Positions 45,793 through 58,641 are shown, numbered from the stretch's first letter. The stretch is 64,000 nucleotides of DNA from Bombardia bombarda (GCA_030512295.1 JAULSR010000001.1:8703001-8767000); one strand, 5' to 3'. Program-made: numbers and translations. The notes: generated by a model from the letters alone, not told the origin.

Positions 45793-47838
45793 ATGAATTC
45801 TCTAACCCGGAAACGGCGAGCCAGTACCAGCCCAACCCGAGACGACCCCATCAGTGGGAAGATAGCCAAGATACCACCTTTGGACCATACTGCCGATGTC
45901 GCAGTCACGAGACCATCTCCGTCTCTAGAAGCTGACGATGACGAAATCAGCGCAATTGAGGTCGACGACGAAGTGAGCGCAACTGAGCTTAGTGACTCTT
46001 CTTCCGAGTCCCAGCATTCATACGGAAATGACGGCGACGATGACCTTCGTGGAGGCGAGGATGAAGGAGGCGACGAATCTTGGTGCGACGAGGAGGAGGA
46101 AGAAGACGGCCGTGAATGGGACGATAACGAGGACCCCATGAGTCCATCTTGGGTCAAACAACTTAACGAGTTCATCATTACCGGCAAGGAAACAATCGTG
46201 TCGTGCACAGCGATGCTGATCGAACGTGACGAGATACGGGATCGGTTCTGGACCGAAATGCACGACTTGAATTCGAGAGATGGCACACCGTCCGACTGTG
46301 CCTTTGAACTATTTGACAGGTACGGCCGGCTCCGGCGAGAATACTACGAGCATGAAATTCGAAACGGCACTGGTGTCTGGGGCGCAGAACTCGACCAGGG
46401 AGACATTCTCCTCATTGAGGAGATCCACGTTGATAAAGACTGGCGTCGACGTGGGCTGGGAGCAAAAGTCGTCAAGGCCGTCTTAGATGAGGCGCGAACA
46501 GAGTCGTTTGCTGGCTTCGTCGCCTTGGTCACCCCTGGCGCCCTCAGAGATGACCTCGACCCATATAGCGAAAGAGACGATTTCAACGCGGATGCGCTCG
46601 TACAAGCGGGCATTGCTGAGGTCTTCTGGCGGTCACTCGGGTTCAGAAGAGTAGGAACATCTTCCTGGTTCGCGTTTACAGATGACCCCGACCATCCGTC
46701 GCGGCATCTGGACGCGTCAGAGGACTGGCAGGACCCGCATCCGTCAGCTTCCCAACTCCCAATTCACCGCGTTTGGAATTTCGTCCATGGGAAGCTGATG
46801 GATGACGACATATCCGACAGCGATTGTTTAGCTGAACTGCAAAAGTATATGCCTCCTTATATGGAAGACCCAGCCTGGTGTTGTCCAGACTCTGTGGGCA
46901 ATACGATTCTTCATTACGCTGCCATTCACAGCAGAACAGAGGTCATCAGATACATCATGTCGAAAACGCCCGAGATGCTCAGTATGCGAAACTATGACGG
47001 CTACACGCCTCTTGAGGCCCTGAGGGGTGAGATGGAGTTTAGAAGGACAAGAACAAAAGCTTATGCCGCAAAGGATTCCTACGGCGCATGGTGTGGAACG
47101 GGGGCAGAGTCAGACATCTTTGCCGGCTATCCGCCGTCGATTATCGAATCTGTTGAAGTCCTCAGTGGAATTCAAGTTTTGGGCGCGCATGAGCTGTCTG
47201 AAACGACCCCAAAGGCAACAGAGAACAAGATGATAAGCGAGAATATCCATTTATCTGATGTCTTCATGGCCCAGCGCACGCTGCAGCTCAAGTACGGATG
47301 CACCTGCGGCGAATGCATCGACGGATTCCTCAGCCCCAGGATGCGGTTCGCGCTCCAACACCAGGCCAAGACCCAACACGACACGATGAGTGACACTATC
47401 GAGGACATGAGCGGAGTGAGATGGCTCAGATTCAGCGAAGACAAGTTGAAATATCTCCCTTCGCATGTGCAGCAAGAGCTCGAGAAAAACGAATTGCTGC
47501 GGCGAGGTTTCGTCGACCTATTCGACCTCGTCGCTGTGTGTCTGCGACAGAGAAGAGTCCCTAAAGAGTCAAATATCTCGCTTGTGTGGCGTGAGATGAA
47601 AGGCTCGCTTCCGCTGATCGAGTCCTTTCTCGAACGAGGTGGCACTATCACTGCAGTGGCTAGCATAGTGTTTTATTGTGCTAGGGACCAGGACTACCTG
47701 GCCGGGAATATATATAGTCGAGTGGACCTTGGGGACGACTTCAATGGTCTCCCGACATGTCGTAATGATCTGGAGTATGGTTTTGTCAGCAACATGTGTG
47801 GTTATAACCTTTTAAACAGATCCTTGGGCGGTATATAA
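45793..47838 (+). CDS. GNAT acetyltransferase/ankyrin-repeat protein
   Basis: A 681-residue single-exon protein. Residues about 40-115 are strongly acidic and disordered. A GNAT N-acetyltransferase fold follows (about 120-300), with the acetyl-CoA motif RRRGLGAKVVKAVLDEA near residue 218 preceded by the strand LLIEEIHVDKDW. An ankyrin-like segment lies near residue 370 (VGNTILHYAAIHSRTEVIRY, then DGYTPLEALRG). The C-terminal third is Cys-rich (YGCTCGECIDGFLSPRMRF) and matches the fragment at the left edge of the window. The substrate is unknown; the layout suggests protein acetylation with an interaction module. It starts shortly downstream of the transposon. Confidence 0.85.
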   Translation: MNSLTRKRRASTSPTRDDPISGKIAKIPPLDHTADVAVTRPSPSLEADDDEISAIEVDDEVSATELSDSSSESQHSYGNDGDDDLRGGEDEGGDESWCDEEEEEDGREWDDNEDPMSPSWVKQLNEFIITGKETIVSCTAMLIERDEIRDRFWTEMHDLNSRDGTPSDCAFELFDRYGRLRREYYEHEIRNGTGVWGAELDQGDILLIEEIHVDKDWRRRGLGAKVVKAVLDEARTESFAGFVALVTPGALRDDLDPYSERDDFNADALVQAGIAEVFWRSLGFRRVGTSSWFAFTDDPDHPSRHLDASEDWQDPHPSASQLPIHRVWNFVHGKLMDDDISDSDCLAELQKYMPPYMEDPAWCCPDSVGNTILHYAAIHSRTEVIRYIMSKTPEMLSMRNYDGYTPLEALRGEMEFRRTRTKAYAAKDSYGAWCGTGAESDIFAGYPPSIIESVEVLSGIQVLGAHELSETTPKATENKMISENIHLSDVFMAQRTLQLKYGCTCGECIDGFLSPRMRFALQHQAKTQHDTMSDTIEDMSGVRWLRFSEDKLKYLPSHVQQELEKNELLRRGFVDLFDLVAVCLRQRRVPKESNISLVWREMKGSLPLIESFLERGGTITAVASIVFYCARDQDYLAGNIYSRVDLGDDFNGLPTCRNDLEYGFVSNMCGYNLLNRSLGGI

Positions 47839-48332
47839 TGCTCTAGTACTTTGATATTGGACATAAGATCAAAAGCACACCTTCACCTGCCTATTTTTCC
47901 TTTGCATGCCTTCATAAGTTCATCCTTTCAAGACACTTTCCTTAGATGGCCCCAGCGCCGCTCTCATTACTCCCAATCATTACAATATATCATATTGCAG
48001 GAAAATGGCGAGTCATTGGCTCCAAGTGTTGCGCAGGATATGTAAGTTCTTTATAGCAGTGCATGTAAAGGTGACCCACTCCGTGGCTTTCTGAGCCTGC
48101 CTATCAGATCTAGCCCTTCCATCCAGAGTTCCACATGTACAGTCTTGGCAGCCATGTGTCTGCGTCATTTTGGAAGTGCCTCCATCTCGAACTGGTCTCA
48201 CTAATGCGGGGTTGGAACTTTTTATCTGCATTACAGATCCTATACATAAACTCTTCAACAGCACACAGTCATCAGGAATTCCTACTTCTCAAACAAGCCA
48301 GGGATCCATTTCGACCCTCCGTGTCCTGAATC
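47839..48332. other. Intergenic spacer
   Basis: About 490 bp between two plus-strand genes. It holds the promoter of the MDR dehydrogenase; nothing else was recognised. Confidence 0.5.
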
Positions 48333-49709
48333 ATGGCTGAACCTCAGGTACAAAAATGGCAAACATTGGAAGATGGTCTAGAGAACCTCACCAGAGCCTC
48401 AGGCCCAATACCAAAGCCGGGAGCGGACGAGGTTCTTGTGGAGATCAGCGCGGTTTCTTTAAACTATAGAGATACTGAAGGTATATCATCATCTCATCCA
48501 GCCTCCATCATCCAAGACGCAGCCACTAACAAACACCCAGTAATAATGGGCATGTACAACCACCATAAAACCATAACCGACACCACCGAGCCCCTAGTCC
48601 CCTGCTCCGACATGTGCGGCACCGTCATCGCCGTCGGCGACGGCCCGCACACCATCCCCTGGAGTGTGGGCGATCGCGTCCTGTCGACCTTCATCCAGAC
48701 TCACCTGACAGGGCAGATCAAGGCCAAGGACATGAGCTACGGGTTGGGGAAGCCGCTCGAGGGCAGCCTGCAGACGCACAGGGTCTTTCCCAGCTATGGC
48801 CTGGTCAAGGCGCCCGACTATCTGCCTGACGAAGAGGCGAGCTGTCTGCCCATTGCTGCGGTGACAGCGTGGATGGCCATCAACGGCATGCGGCCTATTG
48901 GCCAACCGGGCGGGAAGGGGGAGACGATTCTGCTTCAGGGCACGGGAGGTGTGAGCGTGAGCGGGTTGCAGATCGCCAAGGCGAGTGGCGCGACGGGTAT
49001 GTTGTTTATTTCCCCCTTTTTCATTTCTTCATCCTGTGTACCTAACCATGCCCCTTTTCCCACATTCACTCTTCTGTTTTTCTTTCACCCCAACCCGACA
49101 CATTTCCTCATTCGCTTGTTCTTCAACAGCCCCTTTTCCACAACCCCGTTCAAAGACCACCCTTCTCACAACCCCATCCCCAATCCCCCTCACACTCACA
49201 CCTCACCTCCCCCGCTAACCACCAGCCACACAGCAATAATAACCTCCTCCTCCCCCACCAAACTCGCCCGCGCCGCCGCCCTCGGCGCCGACCACACAAT
49301 AAACTACACCACCACCCCATCCTGGCAAGACTCCGTCATGTCCCTCACCGGCAACGAGGGCGCCGACGTGATCCTCGAGTGCGGCGGCGCGCAGACGCTG
49401 CACAAGTCGCTCGACTGCGTCGCCTTTGGCGGCCTCATCGCCTGCATCGGCTACGTCTCGGGCAAGGAAGACGACCCTGCTGGAAGCCGCATGAACCTCA
49501 ACCTGCTCGCGCTGCGGCGCAACGTGACGCTCAAGGGCATCATCAACGGGCCAAGGGACCGGTTTGTCGAGATGTGCGAGTTCTATGACAAGCACCAGAT
49601 CAGGCCGGTGGTGGATCGGGTGTTTGGGTTTGAGGAGGCAAGGGAGGCGGTCAAGTATCTGTTTGGGGGGAAGCATTTTGGGAAGGTTGTTGTGAGGGTT
49701 AAGGCTTGA
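48333..49709 (+). CDS. MDR-family alcohol dehydrogenase/quinone reductase
   Basis: A medium-chain NAD(P)-dependent oxidoreductase. Introns at 48481-48540 (GTATAT..CAG) and 48997-49233 (GTATGT..CAG, 237 nt) are inferred because the text between them is Pro/Phe-rich and unlike the family. Both are multiples of three, so the frame stays open if they are retained. The mature product is about 359 residues: ISAVSLNYRDTE, VPCSDMCGTVIAVGDG, GETILLQGTGGVSVSGLQIA (nucleotide-binding glycine motif), AAALGADHTINY, ECGGAQTLHKSL, then HFGKVVVRVKA at the end. The zinc-site cysteines of classical ADHs are mostly absent. The substrate is unknown. It converges on the permease gene. Confidence 0.85.
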   Translation: MAEPQVQKWQTLEDGLENLTRASGPIPKPGADEVLVEISAVSLNYRDTEGISSSHPASIIQDAATNKHPVIMGMYNHHKTITDTTEPLVPCSDMCGTVIAVGDGPHTIPWSVGDRVLSTFIQTHLTGQIKAKDMSYGLGKPLEGSLQTHRVFPSYGLVKAPDYLPDEEASCLPIAAVTAWMAINGMRPIGQPGGKGETILLQGTGGVSVSGLQIAKASGATGMLFISPFFISSSCVPNHAPFPTFTLLFFFHPNPTHFLIRLFFNSPFSTTPFKDHPSHNPIPNPPHTHTSPPPLTTSHTAIITSSSPTKLARAAALGADHTINYTTTPSWQDSVMSLTGNEGADVILECGGAQTLHKSLDCVAFGGLIACIGYVSGKEDDPAGSRMNLNLLALRRNVTLKGIINGPRDRFVEMCEFYDKHQIRPVVDRVFGFEEAREAVKYLFGGKHFGKVVVRVKA

Positions 49710-50038
49710 TTACCTACCTACTCAAATGGGTCTTCACAACTACAAACACAACGCCATGCACTAATAAAAGACTTTGTAAGTATGTATGCAAGTATATATA
49801 TACACTCTATATACATAGCCGACTCTCCCGCTAAGTGATATAAACAAAACCAATACGTGAATAACAGTCGTCATGAGTGCCAGTACCGCCGGACACCCCA
49901 AAATCAAAATCCTCCAAGAGCAATCCCGTGCTCAATTCGTTACTACCTTATCTTTTCCCATTCTTTCCCATAAAAAAAAAAGCCAAGAACCAAATAAGTA
50001 TCCCAAACCCCGAAAAGCCCAATTTTAGCCACCGTCTC
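49710..50038. other. Convergent 3' spacer
   Basis: About 330 bp, AT-rich, with a TATATATA stretch near 49795 and an A9 run near 49973. Nothing else is seen. Confidence 0.5.
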
Positions 50039-51753
50039 TCAGAGAGGATACCTGAAGACCTCTCTTCGCCCACCACCAACGGCTGAGCCCTTTCCGCCGA
50101 AGTCCTCGGCAATATCTGTCCCGTCTTGTGTCTCCCAGGCAATCTCCTCCGTGGCCAGCTTCTTGTTCATGTTGATAAGAATCTGGCGGAAGATGAAGCA
50201 GCCGACGATGGTGACTCCGAACATGGAGAGAACAAGTCCGTAGCTCTTGCGGTAGCCGTTGTCGGGCATGTCCCAGACGTACATGCCTGCGACGTTACCA
50301 AGCTGACTGAAGGCGTTGACCATGGCAAGCGCCACTGCGCGCTTGGCGGGTGGGCGGGGGAAGGAGGAGCTAATCCACGAGTAGAAGACAATGAAGCTGA
50401 GAAGTTGGGTTAGCAATCTTGTTTGTCTTTGTTGGAAGAATGCGGTCGACTCACCCAGCATAGGAGCTAGCCTGCAGGAAGAGGGCGATATATCTCGCGG
50501 CAGTGTTTTCCGTGGCCATGCTGATGACGAAACCAGCCATGCCGACAAGGATGGGGCCGACGATGTGCCAGAACTAGAGGGATTGTTAGTTATAGAATTT
50601 GACGTCTTTGGTGAAGCTTAAGCACATACCTTTTCCTGGCAACGATCCGAGTGCCACGCGTTGGCCAAGGAGACAATACAGGCAAAGACCCATGGGGGAG
50701 CGCTCATGAGCAGAGTGGGGACGTAGGCAAAGCCAAGGGTCTTGGTTAATGTAGGCTGAGAGACACGTAAGCATTTATGCCACAATTGAACTCATCCCAG
50801 TCAGGCAAACTCACGAAGAAGGCATTGAAAGACAAGCCGACAACATAGGCGGTAAAGGTGAGCATCAGGACATAGACCTTGGCGTCCTTGACAACCATAA
50901 TAAGACCGTCGAAGACGCCCTGGTCAGCCGCATCGGTATCCGCCTCGCCGACATCCTCAGTCATGCGGAGCTGGGCAACCTGCAGCTCCTCCTCGGTGAA
51001 GCCGCGCGAGTTAGTGGGCAGGTCAGGCAGGATGAAGGCGGCCATGATGGCAACGCCCATGGTGGCGGCGCCCTCGATCCAGAACAGCCAGCGCCAGGCG
51101 GCGTGGCCCAGGACGCCCTGCATGTTGGACAGCACGCCGGCGCCGATGAGCGAGGAGAAGGCGTTGGAGATGAGGTTTCCGCAGAAGAGGATGGCGTTCC
51201 TGGTGGCCAGCTCGCGGCGCGTGTACCACTTTGACAGAATGAGGAGCGCGCCGGGCAGGAAGGCGGCCTCGATGAAGCCGAGCACGAAGCGGGTGGCGAC
51301 CATGCTGCCGTAGTTGGTGACGATGCCGGTCAGGGTGGAGACGAGGCCCCAGACGAGCATGACGGCGGCGATGTAGAGCGACGGGCGCGAGATGCGGTTG
51401 ATGAAGATGTTGGACGGCACCTGCATGAGGATGTAGCCTACGTACAGGATACTCAGACATGTCGCGTACTGGGTGTTCTCCATGTTCAGGTCCTCTTGCA
51501 GACCCTTGAGGCGGGCGGCGCCCAGGTTGTTGCGGTCGAGGTAGTTCATGATGTAGATGAGCACGAAGAGGGTGCACCGGCCGTCCAGCTTCCGCAGGAG
51601 CGACTTCTCGACGCGGGCCCGGCGCTCGGGGTCCATGAAGGCTACGTTGAGGTTGCCGTGCTCGAGAGTGGCCTGCTCGTGCGCCGTGACGGCTGGCTTC
51701 TCATCCATGCTATGCACAGACGATGGGTTACTTCCTCTCGCTACCGAAGCCAT
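50039..51753 (-). CDS. Dal5-type (anion:cation symporter) MFS permease
   Basis: A plasma-membrane permease of the allantoate/nicotinate-type ACS family, 513 residues in four exons (51753-50815, 50755-50630, 50573-50455, 50396-50039) with clean GT..AG introns. The hallmark YIMNYLDRNNLGAARLKGL follows TM1. The loop and helix texts FLPGALLILSKWYTRRELA, HAAWRWLFWIEG and FILPDLPTNSRGFTEEE are typical. The last exon ends in a cytosolic tail rich in Gly and Lys. It takes up small organic acids or amides such as allantoate, but the exact substrate cannot be told. No disruption is seen. Confidence 0.9.
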
Positions 51754-53905
51754 GGTGATGGTGATGGTGTGTGTGAAGGTGTGTACCGGACAAGGACGAG
51801 TCTGGGATCAACAGCGAGGGAGACGAGATGATATGTACCCGAAGGGAAGATGTGTGGGGATGCTCCCTCGGGTGTGGGAAGCGGGGATAGAGTTCAGGGG
51901 GGGTCATCTGATGGCTGGAAACAAATATTTTTGTGGATTCGCCCGTCTGCAGCAAAGTCTGTCTATATGGAGTGCTGTCACCGTTTTCTGGCTGATTGCC
52001 GGGTCCTGGTTGCTGGATGTCTGGGGCTCTGGGGGCGCTTTCCTGCTGACCGGTATCGATTGGAAGGAGCCTGTTGGGCGTCGTTAGTCGTCTTAGGGTC
52101 GTCCCCGCATTCAGAGACTTCTCCAGAGAGGGCCTGGAGAGGACAGCGGCCGCACTCCACGACAACTCCACGATACTCCACGATACTCCAGGATATTCCC
52201 CATCTTCGCGGGGTGGAGCGGGCCTTGGAGCAGGACCGGAGCAGGGCCCGCGGACTGCTTGCCGTTTGGTCTTGTGATGTAATAGTTCGTCTCGAAGACA
52301 AAAACCCACTTCGCGCTCGCAAAATCAACTAAATTAGAGTACGTACCTGGCGTTTTCTCGGCCACTTGGCACGGCCATGACCCGCATCTTTTGACAACGA
52401 CTGTGGGGCGACCCTTCAACCGCTAGGCCTCTATCAGTCTCCCGGCACAGACAACAGGCAATGCTGTTAGGGCCAAGACTACTACGACTGGCGCACCCAG
52501 TGCTGTCAAGCATAAAGTTTCCGCTTTCCCCAGGTAACCATGCAACCTTTCCAAGGACCATTCGCAGCTAGAAGGAGGGGCGAATGCGGAGGAGAAACGA
52601 TCGGCTTATTGCTCGGGAAACATTCCTCTTTTCAGGCAGCGAGCTATCCAATCCTGGCCCTCGAGGGGCAGGTTTTTCGAATTTTTTTTTTTCCTGGCAG
52701 AACGTCGGGACTTGGAATAGCGCCCACAACTGCCAAGTGCGCCACTTACGTGCCGAGATGCCAGACCCCTGTACCGACGATAGAGCCTCAATTCTTGGGA
52801 CCTCGCCCCTGTTCCTGGCTTGCCAAGGCGCGTCTGACATTCCGACGTCCCTAGCAGCAGTCTTTCTGGCAGCATTCCGACAAAAACCAACAAAGTTCGT
52901 GACTCGTGGAACTCATTCCAGATCACACGTTGCACAAAACCCAAATACAGTCTCGTGAGACGGCGGCAACCACGGAAGCCATGGAATTAAGTTGAGAATT
53001 AACTTGTCAAAATAGCTGTATGCCAACTGTTAGTCATAAGCATGGCGCTGGTCACACACCATATTAGACAGAGGTCTGGAACCTCAAAGTCAGCCACGGC
53101 GGTTCCGATTGAGTTTGCTCAAAGGGGAATGACCACGAGAAAGGAGGAAGGCCCAACGCAAGAAAATCACGAAAGATCTGGGCAGGGGAAAAAAGCCACC
53201 ACCGGGAAAGCATACACCCGAGGCAGGATCCGGCAGTCCAATAGTCACGTTCAGCTAACAAGGTCCGACCCCATATCACCCCACCATCGAGGCCACGCTA
53301 TCAACTGGAAGCTTGGAATAGTTGGTACACAGTTATTCTCATCTACGAACTTCCCCACTGACCAAACACACGCTTATGCCAAGTGCAGGATCGCTATCCA
53401 CGAACCTAGAGCAGTCTCGAACCTGCACAAAGTGGTGGCCACGCACGCGAGCGAGCCGGCCCATTCGAACAATGTTTTTGAATTACTACCCCAGATGCAG
53501 TGGTCGACAGGAATAAGGAAAAGAGAAGGGAGTCAAACGTCCTGCCGGTAACGCTGCAAATCAGTGTAGAAGGGACAACGACAGTTCATAGGGAACTTGC
53601 ATTTGTAATGCACATCATATGAAGCGCACAAGGGTGAACGACCATTTTTACACCTGGCATCGAGTCATGAGCTGGCTTCCTATGAGCAGTTTATCACTCC
53701 TTCTCAACCCCTATCATGAATCGGTCAAACGGAATATACAACATTTACATCGGGAACTACAGAAAAGCTAGACAAATACCGCACTGTCTCCCTCGACTGC
53801 AGCCAAACGGCAAACAAAAACATCCAAGAACGCAACCCCAACGCCCCTTTTCAAATCCAAGAAAGAGCATAACCAAAAACACCCACCAAACCCCTTCCCC
53901 AGTCC
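51754..53905. other. Intergenic region without a recognisable gene
   Basis: About 2.2 kb. Many overlapping open frames on both strands at 51850-52950 share no motif and look like chance in GC-balanced DNA. A CTCCACGATACTCCA direct duplication lies near 52165-52190. Confidence 0.45.
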
Positions 53906-55842
53906 TCACTTCTCCAAAATCATCACTCTCTTCCCCTTCCCCATCTCCCCCATCTTCCTCCCACCCACAGCAACACCCACAATAGTAGCAATACCAACAA
54001 CCGGCAGCGACTCCGCCTTCCCCTCTCCCTCTCCCTCTCCCCACTCCGAACACATCCACACCATGGCACCCACCAGCCCCATCATCACCAAAAACGTCAG
54101 CACCCCCGCCCCCACGCGATCCCTTATCCTCACCGGCCCCAAAACCTCCCTCCCCAAATCCGGATTCGGATCCCTCCCCGCGTCCGCATCACCTCTACTC
54201 GTGCCGCCCGTGCCATTCGTCACTGGCCCGCCCACGTCGTCCTCGTCCACCAGCAGCGACGTCAGCGCCGCGAGCGCGCTCATGGCCTGGCCCGCGCCCG
54301 TCAGCCCGTCGTACCCGCCCGTCGTCCAGCGGAAGCCGCACTGGCGGCCGTAGTCGCCGCCGGCGCACGACCTGGCCGCAGCGGCGGTCGACGTCTTGAG
54401 CGCGCCCAGGATGACGTCGTGCGAAAAGGGCGCGAGCTGCGCCGTGTTGGCCATCCAGCGGTGCGCGTAGCCCTTGAACGAGAGCATGTCCGTCTTGCAC
54501 ATGATGCGGTCGTCGAGCTCGCACGAGACTTCGACCATGGGCCCCGTGTAGAAGAAGACGTCGATGGTGCGGTTCATGAGCCGGGTGAGGCGGTCGCGCC
54601 AGGTGGATTGGGCGTCGCCGGTGGTCTGTGATACATGGATGGACAGTGGTTAGCGGGTAAAGAAGCATTCTATTGCACAGTAGGTGTGATAGCTGCTGCT
54701 TGTCGTGAATGAAGTCGGGGCTTAGCCAGCTAGCAAGCAAGCAAGCAAGCGGGACGGGCCGTTGCGCTGTGCATGAATGCATGCATACTGGTAGGGTGCT
54801 GCGGAAAAGGGTATCCGACTGACTGACTGACTAAAAATTGGCAGATGATGTTTCGGGTAGCGGGCAATTGGGGTCATCAGGGGGCGGACGGGTATAAGAG
54901 GGCACCAGACAAAGAAACAACGACACCAAGAAAGACTGCGGGTATACGTACAATGTTGTACATGAACGCCGCGCCCTGCATGAAGACGGCAGCATTGTAC
55001 GAGAACTGCGCCTTGAAAACGTCGGTGCAGTTATCACCCGTATGGGCGCCGTCATACACATTCCCCTCGTCATCCATCAGGCCCACGCCCATCATCCAGT
55101 CCCACGTCCTCTCAGCCCAGTCCGAATACGTCTGGTTGCCAGTATACCGGGCGAGCCGCGCGCCGAGGTTGAAGAAGATGCCGTTTGCAATGCTGTTCTT
55201 GTAGTCGTACCCCGTGTTGGCGAGCGGGATCTGCCAGCGCAGGCCGCCGCCGCACACCGTATCGTGTCTCTCGGGCGCCGCCTGCGTGTTGAAGACGGCC
55301 TGGGCCAGCTCGAGCCACTGGGGCTGGCCGACCGGCGGGTTGGGGTAGTTGACCTCAGCCGCGAGCATGGCCGACATGCCCCAGAAGCCCTGGTCGTCGT
55401 TGCCGAGGGAGGCGGTCCAGTTGCGCGGCATGTAGGCGTTCTGGGGGGCGCCCGTCTGGAAGAGCATGGCCTCGGTCGTTACCTCGTTGTAGGTTTCGTC
55501 GCCCGTGTAGTGCCAGTAGTCAATCATAGTGCCCCAGAGGGCGCCACCTTCCCACCAGTAGTAGTCACCCGCGGGCGGTGGGCCGGGGAGGATGCCGGGG
55601 ATCTGGCCGGACTCGTTGCCGTGGTAGTATGTCATGAGGTCGTAGGCCACTTGGCGCGCTGCTGCCTTGATGGAGCCTAGTGAAGTGAGGAATGGTCAGC
55701 TGTTGTGGTGTCAAGTGCAGTGGAAGGTGCAGAAAGTGTGCAATCTGTATTTTGACATACTTGCGGATTCCAAGTCGACCTGAAGAGCCGCGCGGGCCGA
55801 GCTGGCCAGCAGCGGAAGTAGTAGATTTGTTCTGGCGAGCAT
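53906..55842 (-). CDS. GH76 alpha-1,6-mannanase-like cell-wall protein (DCW1/DFG5 type)
   Basis: A secreted, membrane-anchored glycoside hydrolase family 76 protein involved in linking GPI proteins or mannan to the cell wall. Exons: 55842-55761 (signal peptide MLARTNLLLPLLASSARA), 55676-54952 and 54625-53906. The catalytic Asp pair is in LGNDDQGFWGMSAMLAAEV. Other family blocks are YYWWEGGALWGTMIDYWHYT, NSIANGIFFNLGARLARYT and QFSYNAAVFMQGAAFMYNI. The C-terminus has WTTGGYDGLTGAGQAMSAL and then a hydrophobic segment (LTFLVMMGLVGAMVWMC) and a short basic tail. The second intron is long for this window (54626-54951, 326 nt) and contains two microsatellites. Length is about 508 residues. Expected location is the outer face of the plasma membrane. 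Confidence 0.87.
54729..54833. repeat. Two tetranucleotide microsatellites inside the GH76 intron
   Basis: (AGCA)n at about 54730-54750 and (GACT)n at about 54818-54833. Both fall inside the inferred 326-nt intron, supporting that it is noncoding. Confidence 0.75.
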
Positions 55843-58641
55843 CTTGCCAAATGGGCTGATTTGTTAGTACGATCTGTGTGTTGTAGTTTGGGGAAGACGG
55901 AGTAGATGCTCGTCAGATCGTTCTTTTCGGACGCGACGCGAAGAAAAGTGTTGGCAATGACATGGAGCGGGCAGGAATGTGGCAAGCTGAATGCAACAGC
56001 AAGGACGCGGGCGCATGCGCACCTTCCATTCCTTCCTCTGCTCCTTCCGCTCCCATCATGGGCGTAATGGATGGAATGCATGTCATCAGCGGATGCTCTA
56101 GCGAGCCGCCCAAAACCAAACAAACGACAAATGTAGAAGAAGTAGGGTTCGTTATGTGGCGGCTCAATCCTCCACATGTACCAAATCACCCAAAATCTTA
56201 AACTACTGTCGCGAACAGTCTGGAAGAGCAGTATTGCAGAGTCCGCGTATCATCAGTTGCATCAGTACTCTAGACACTTGACAACAATGGAAGCAATCCA
56301 AGGAAAGCGAGAGTTATATAAACTTAGGTAGTAAGAGACTATTTTTTACCAGCCAGCAAGGAATAGTCGTGGTTGCGCCTGCACAATACACCATTCCGAG
56401 GCTAGGAACGTGGCGAACTGCAGCATATGTACCCTCCCACTCAGATGTCTTCCCTCCTTCTTGTCCACTCCATATTACCGTCTCTCCGCCATTCTTCCTC
56501 TTGTTGCCGATCACAATTCCTCGCTTTTATCCTGTGAGAGATGGCGTCTCCAGGTATCGCTAGAATGTCGTTCGATAAGAAGCTCACCAAAACGAGAAAT
56601 TCCCAGTATTATCGTCCTTTTTCTCGATGCTTAAGTTTTACTTCGCAATAGTCCTGGCGGAATAATGCCTCATATCCAATTATTACGTCTCGTCCAGACT
56701 TTGAGAACCACGGGAGGAGAAGACAACTACAGCGGACCCATCAAGAGAAAAGGTGCGACCTTGCAATATAGACGAAATGGCGTAGTGGAGAGCGTCATCA
56801 AGCCCGGTGCATCTCAAGGTCAAGCGTCTGCCTAATTTCCGATGGAGGTATTTCTCCAGTTGCCAGGTATCGTATGTCTTCCCTCGATCAACGTCACGTC
56901 TTTTTCCTTGGTTCCGAGCTAGCGTACCAATCGCCCAAAACTCTTGTCAAGATCATCGAATTCAATCCTCTCCTCCTCGACTAAATGTTCGCGCTTCTCT
57001 TTGCCGAGCTGTTTATATCTGTTGAATCCCTGTATCTCCTTCATTTGCAACCTAGCGATCAACCTGTCCTTCCTGTCCGGATGTAATGGACCGGCCTTGC
57101 CTGCGAAGTGGCCCATTGACCTCGCTTAGGTCTCTTTTGCGAATCTCCTTTTCTCACCCTCCCAGCCCATCACATCCTCGTCTTCTCGGGCGGGGCCTCC
57201 ATCGATGTTGGCAGGAGCAGAGAGACAAAGAACGGCCCGGAGAATGTGGAGGACGAGGGGAAGGACGAGAGAGAAAAGAGAACAAGTTGAAAAAGGAGAA
57301 AGAGGGTAGCAGAGAACGAAGGAAAGAAGGAGGGGGTGGCCCCGGGTCGGAGGAATAATTGTCGCCTTGTGTCATGACCTCTTTGCCTTGCATACTAGTC
57401 AGCTTGCGTACCTACCTAGATTATATGTTGCAACCAAAAGGTCAGAGTACGCTGAACTTCGGAGTTGTGTTGGGGGCACTGGGGTGGAGAGCCAAGTCTT
57501 GCTGACATCAAAGTAACTTGTCGGTATCAAAGTGGTACGTACTTTCCGTCTAAATCTTAAACAGACACACCAGACTATACTTTGGTTACTTTCTTTCAAG
57601 CCGGTCCATTTAAAACCTACTAAAAGGGCAATACTTAGAGGATATAAAGCAGCATATAACTTAGGCAGATAGGGCCAGTCAGACAGTTTAGAAAATAGAA
57701 CTAGATAGGGGCTCATTAATTCATGCCGAGTTTTTGTGGGCGCTAATTCAAGATGCGCCATTCTTGAGCATTCATTATACCTCCCAGTCCGAAGTCAATA
57801 ACACGTTCAGCTTTACCATACTCTTGTACATGTAAATTCCGAGCTCAACACCACCACTGGCCTCTAATCATATCATGAATCAGTCCATCGTCCGTGACAG
57901 GGAAGATTCCATTCGAAACCCCGGACGTCTTCTCGGCAGCGGAAGTTCTGTTGTTTTCTGTGGCCTTCTCGTCCGACATATCCCTCTAGAACTTGTTACA
58001 GCTGGGAAAATGAAACCTACCTACCGGGTGGTTGGTTTGACTACCTAAAAGACGCTGCTGCTGTTACCAGTATCATATCCGAGAAACCTCATATCCTAAT
58101 GATCTCCTTGGATCATACTGACTTCTGGATTATTTTTGCTTCATCTGCGCTGCACAGACTTGATAAGCACCTGTGACGTGGCAATTGATATACTGCAGTA
58201 GGTTCGAAACCTAACCGGGACCGTCCTTTTGGTCGAGCAGCATTTCGTTGCAGGTCACAACACCTGACACACCCACCGACCTTGACCAGTCATCCAGTTT
58301 TAGAACTAGGTACAGTTGCAGCAGCTTAGGGTCAAGGGGAAATTCAAGTTCAATGTAAATGCCGTCTCTGGCTTTTGATCCAGTACTCTTCAGTTACGGA
58401 ACCAGCTTCTCGCCAAGTCTTTAGAAATTTTTTAAAGGGTTTGGATAATTTTTAAGATTAATTTGGAAGTTTTAGCCCGAGACACACTATTTGCTCTCTC
58501 ATCTCATACTCAATCAATATCGCCTTTTTTTTCTTTAGCCGTGGTCAATCGTATTCTTCGGACGAAATCAAATTGAAATACTCATAAGGTGAATTTCCTC
58601 GTCTGAACATCATTTGATTACTAACCCTCAGGGTTTAATAC
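55843..58641. other. Intergenic region without a recognisable protein gene
   Basis: About 2.8 kb between GH76 and the tRNA. Short open frames lack motifs. A purine-rich, Glu/Arg/Gly-coding stretch at 57220-57355 looks low-complexity. The last 100 bp are the 5' flank of the tRNA, with an AACCCT/AGGGTT inverted repeat at 58623-58636. Confidence 0.45.
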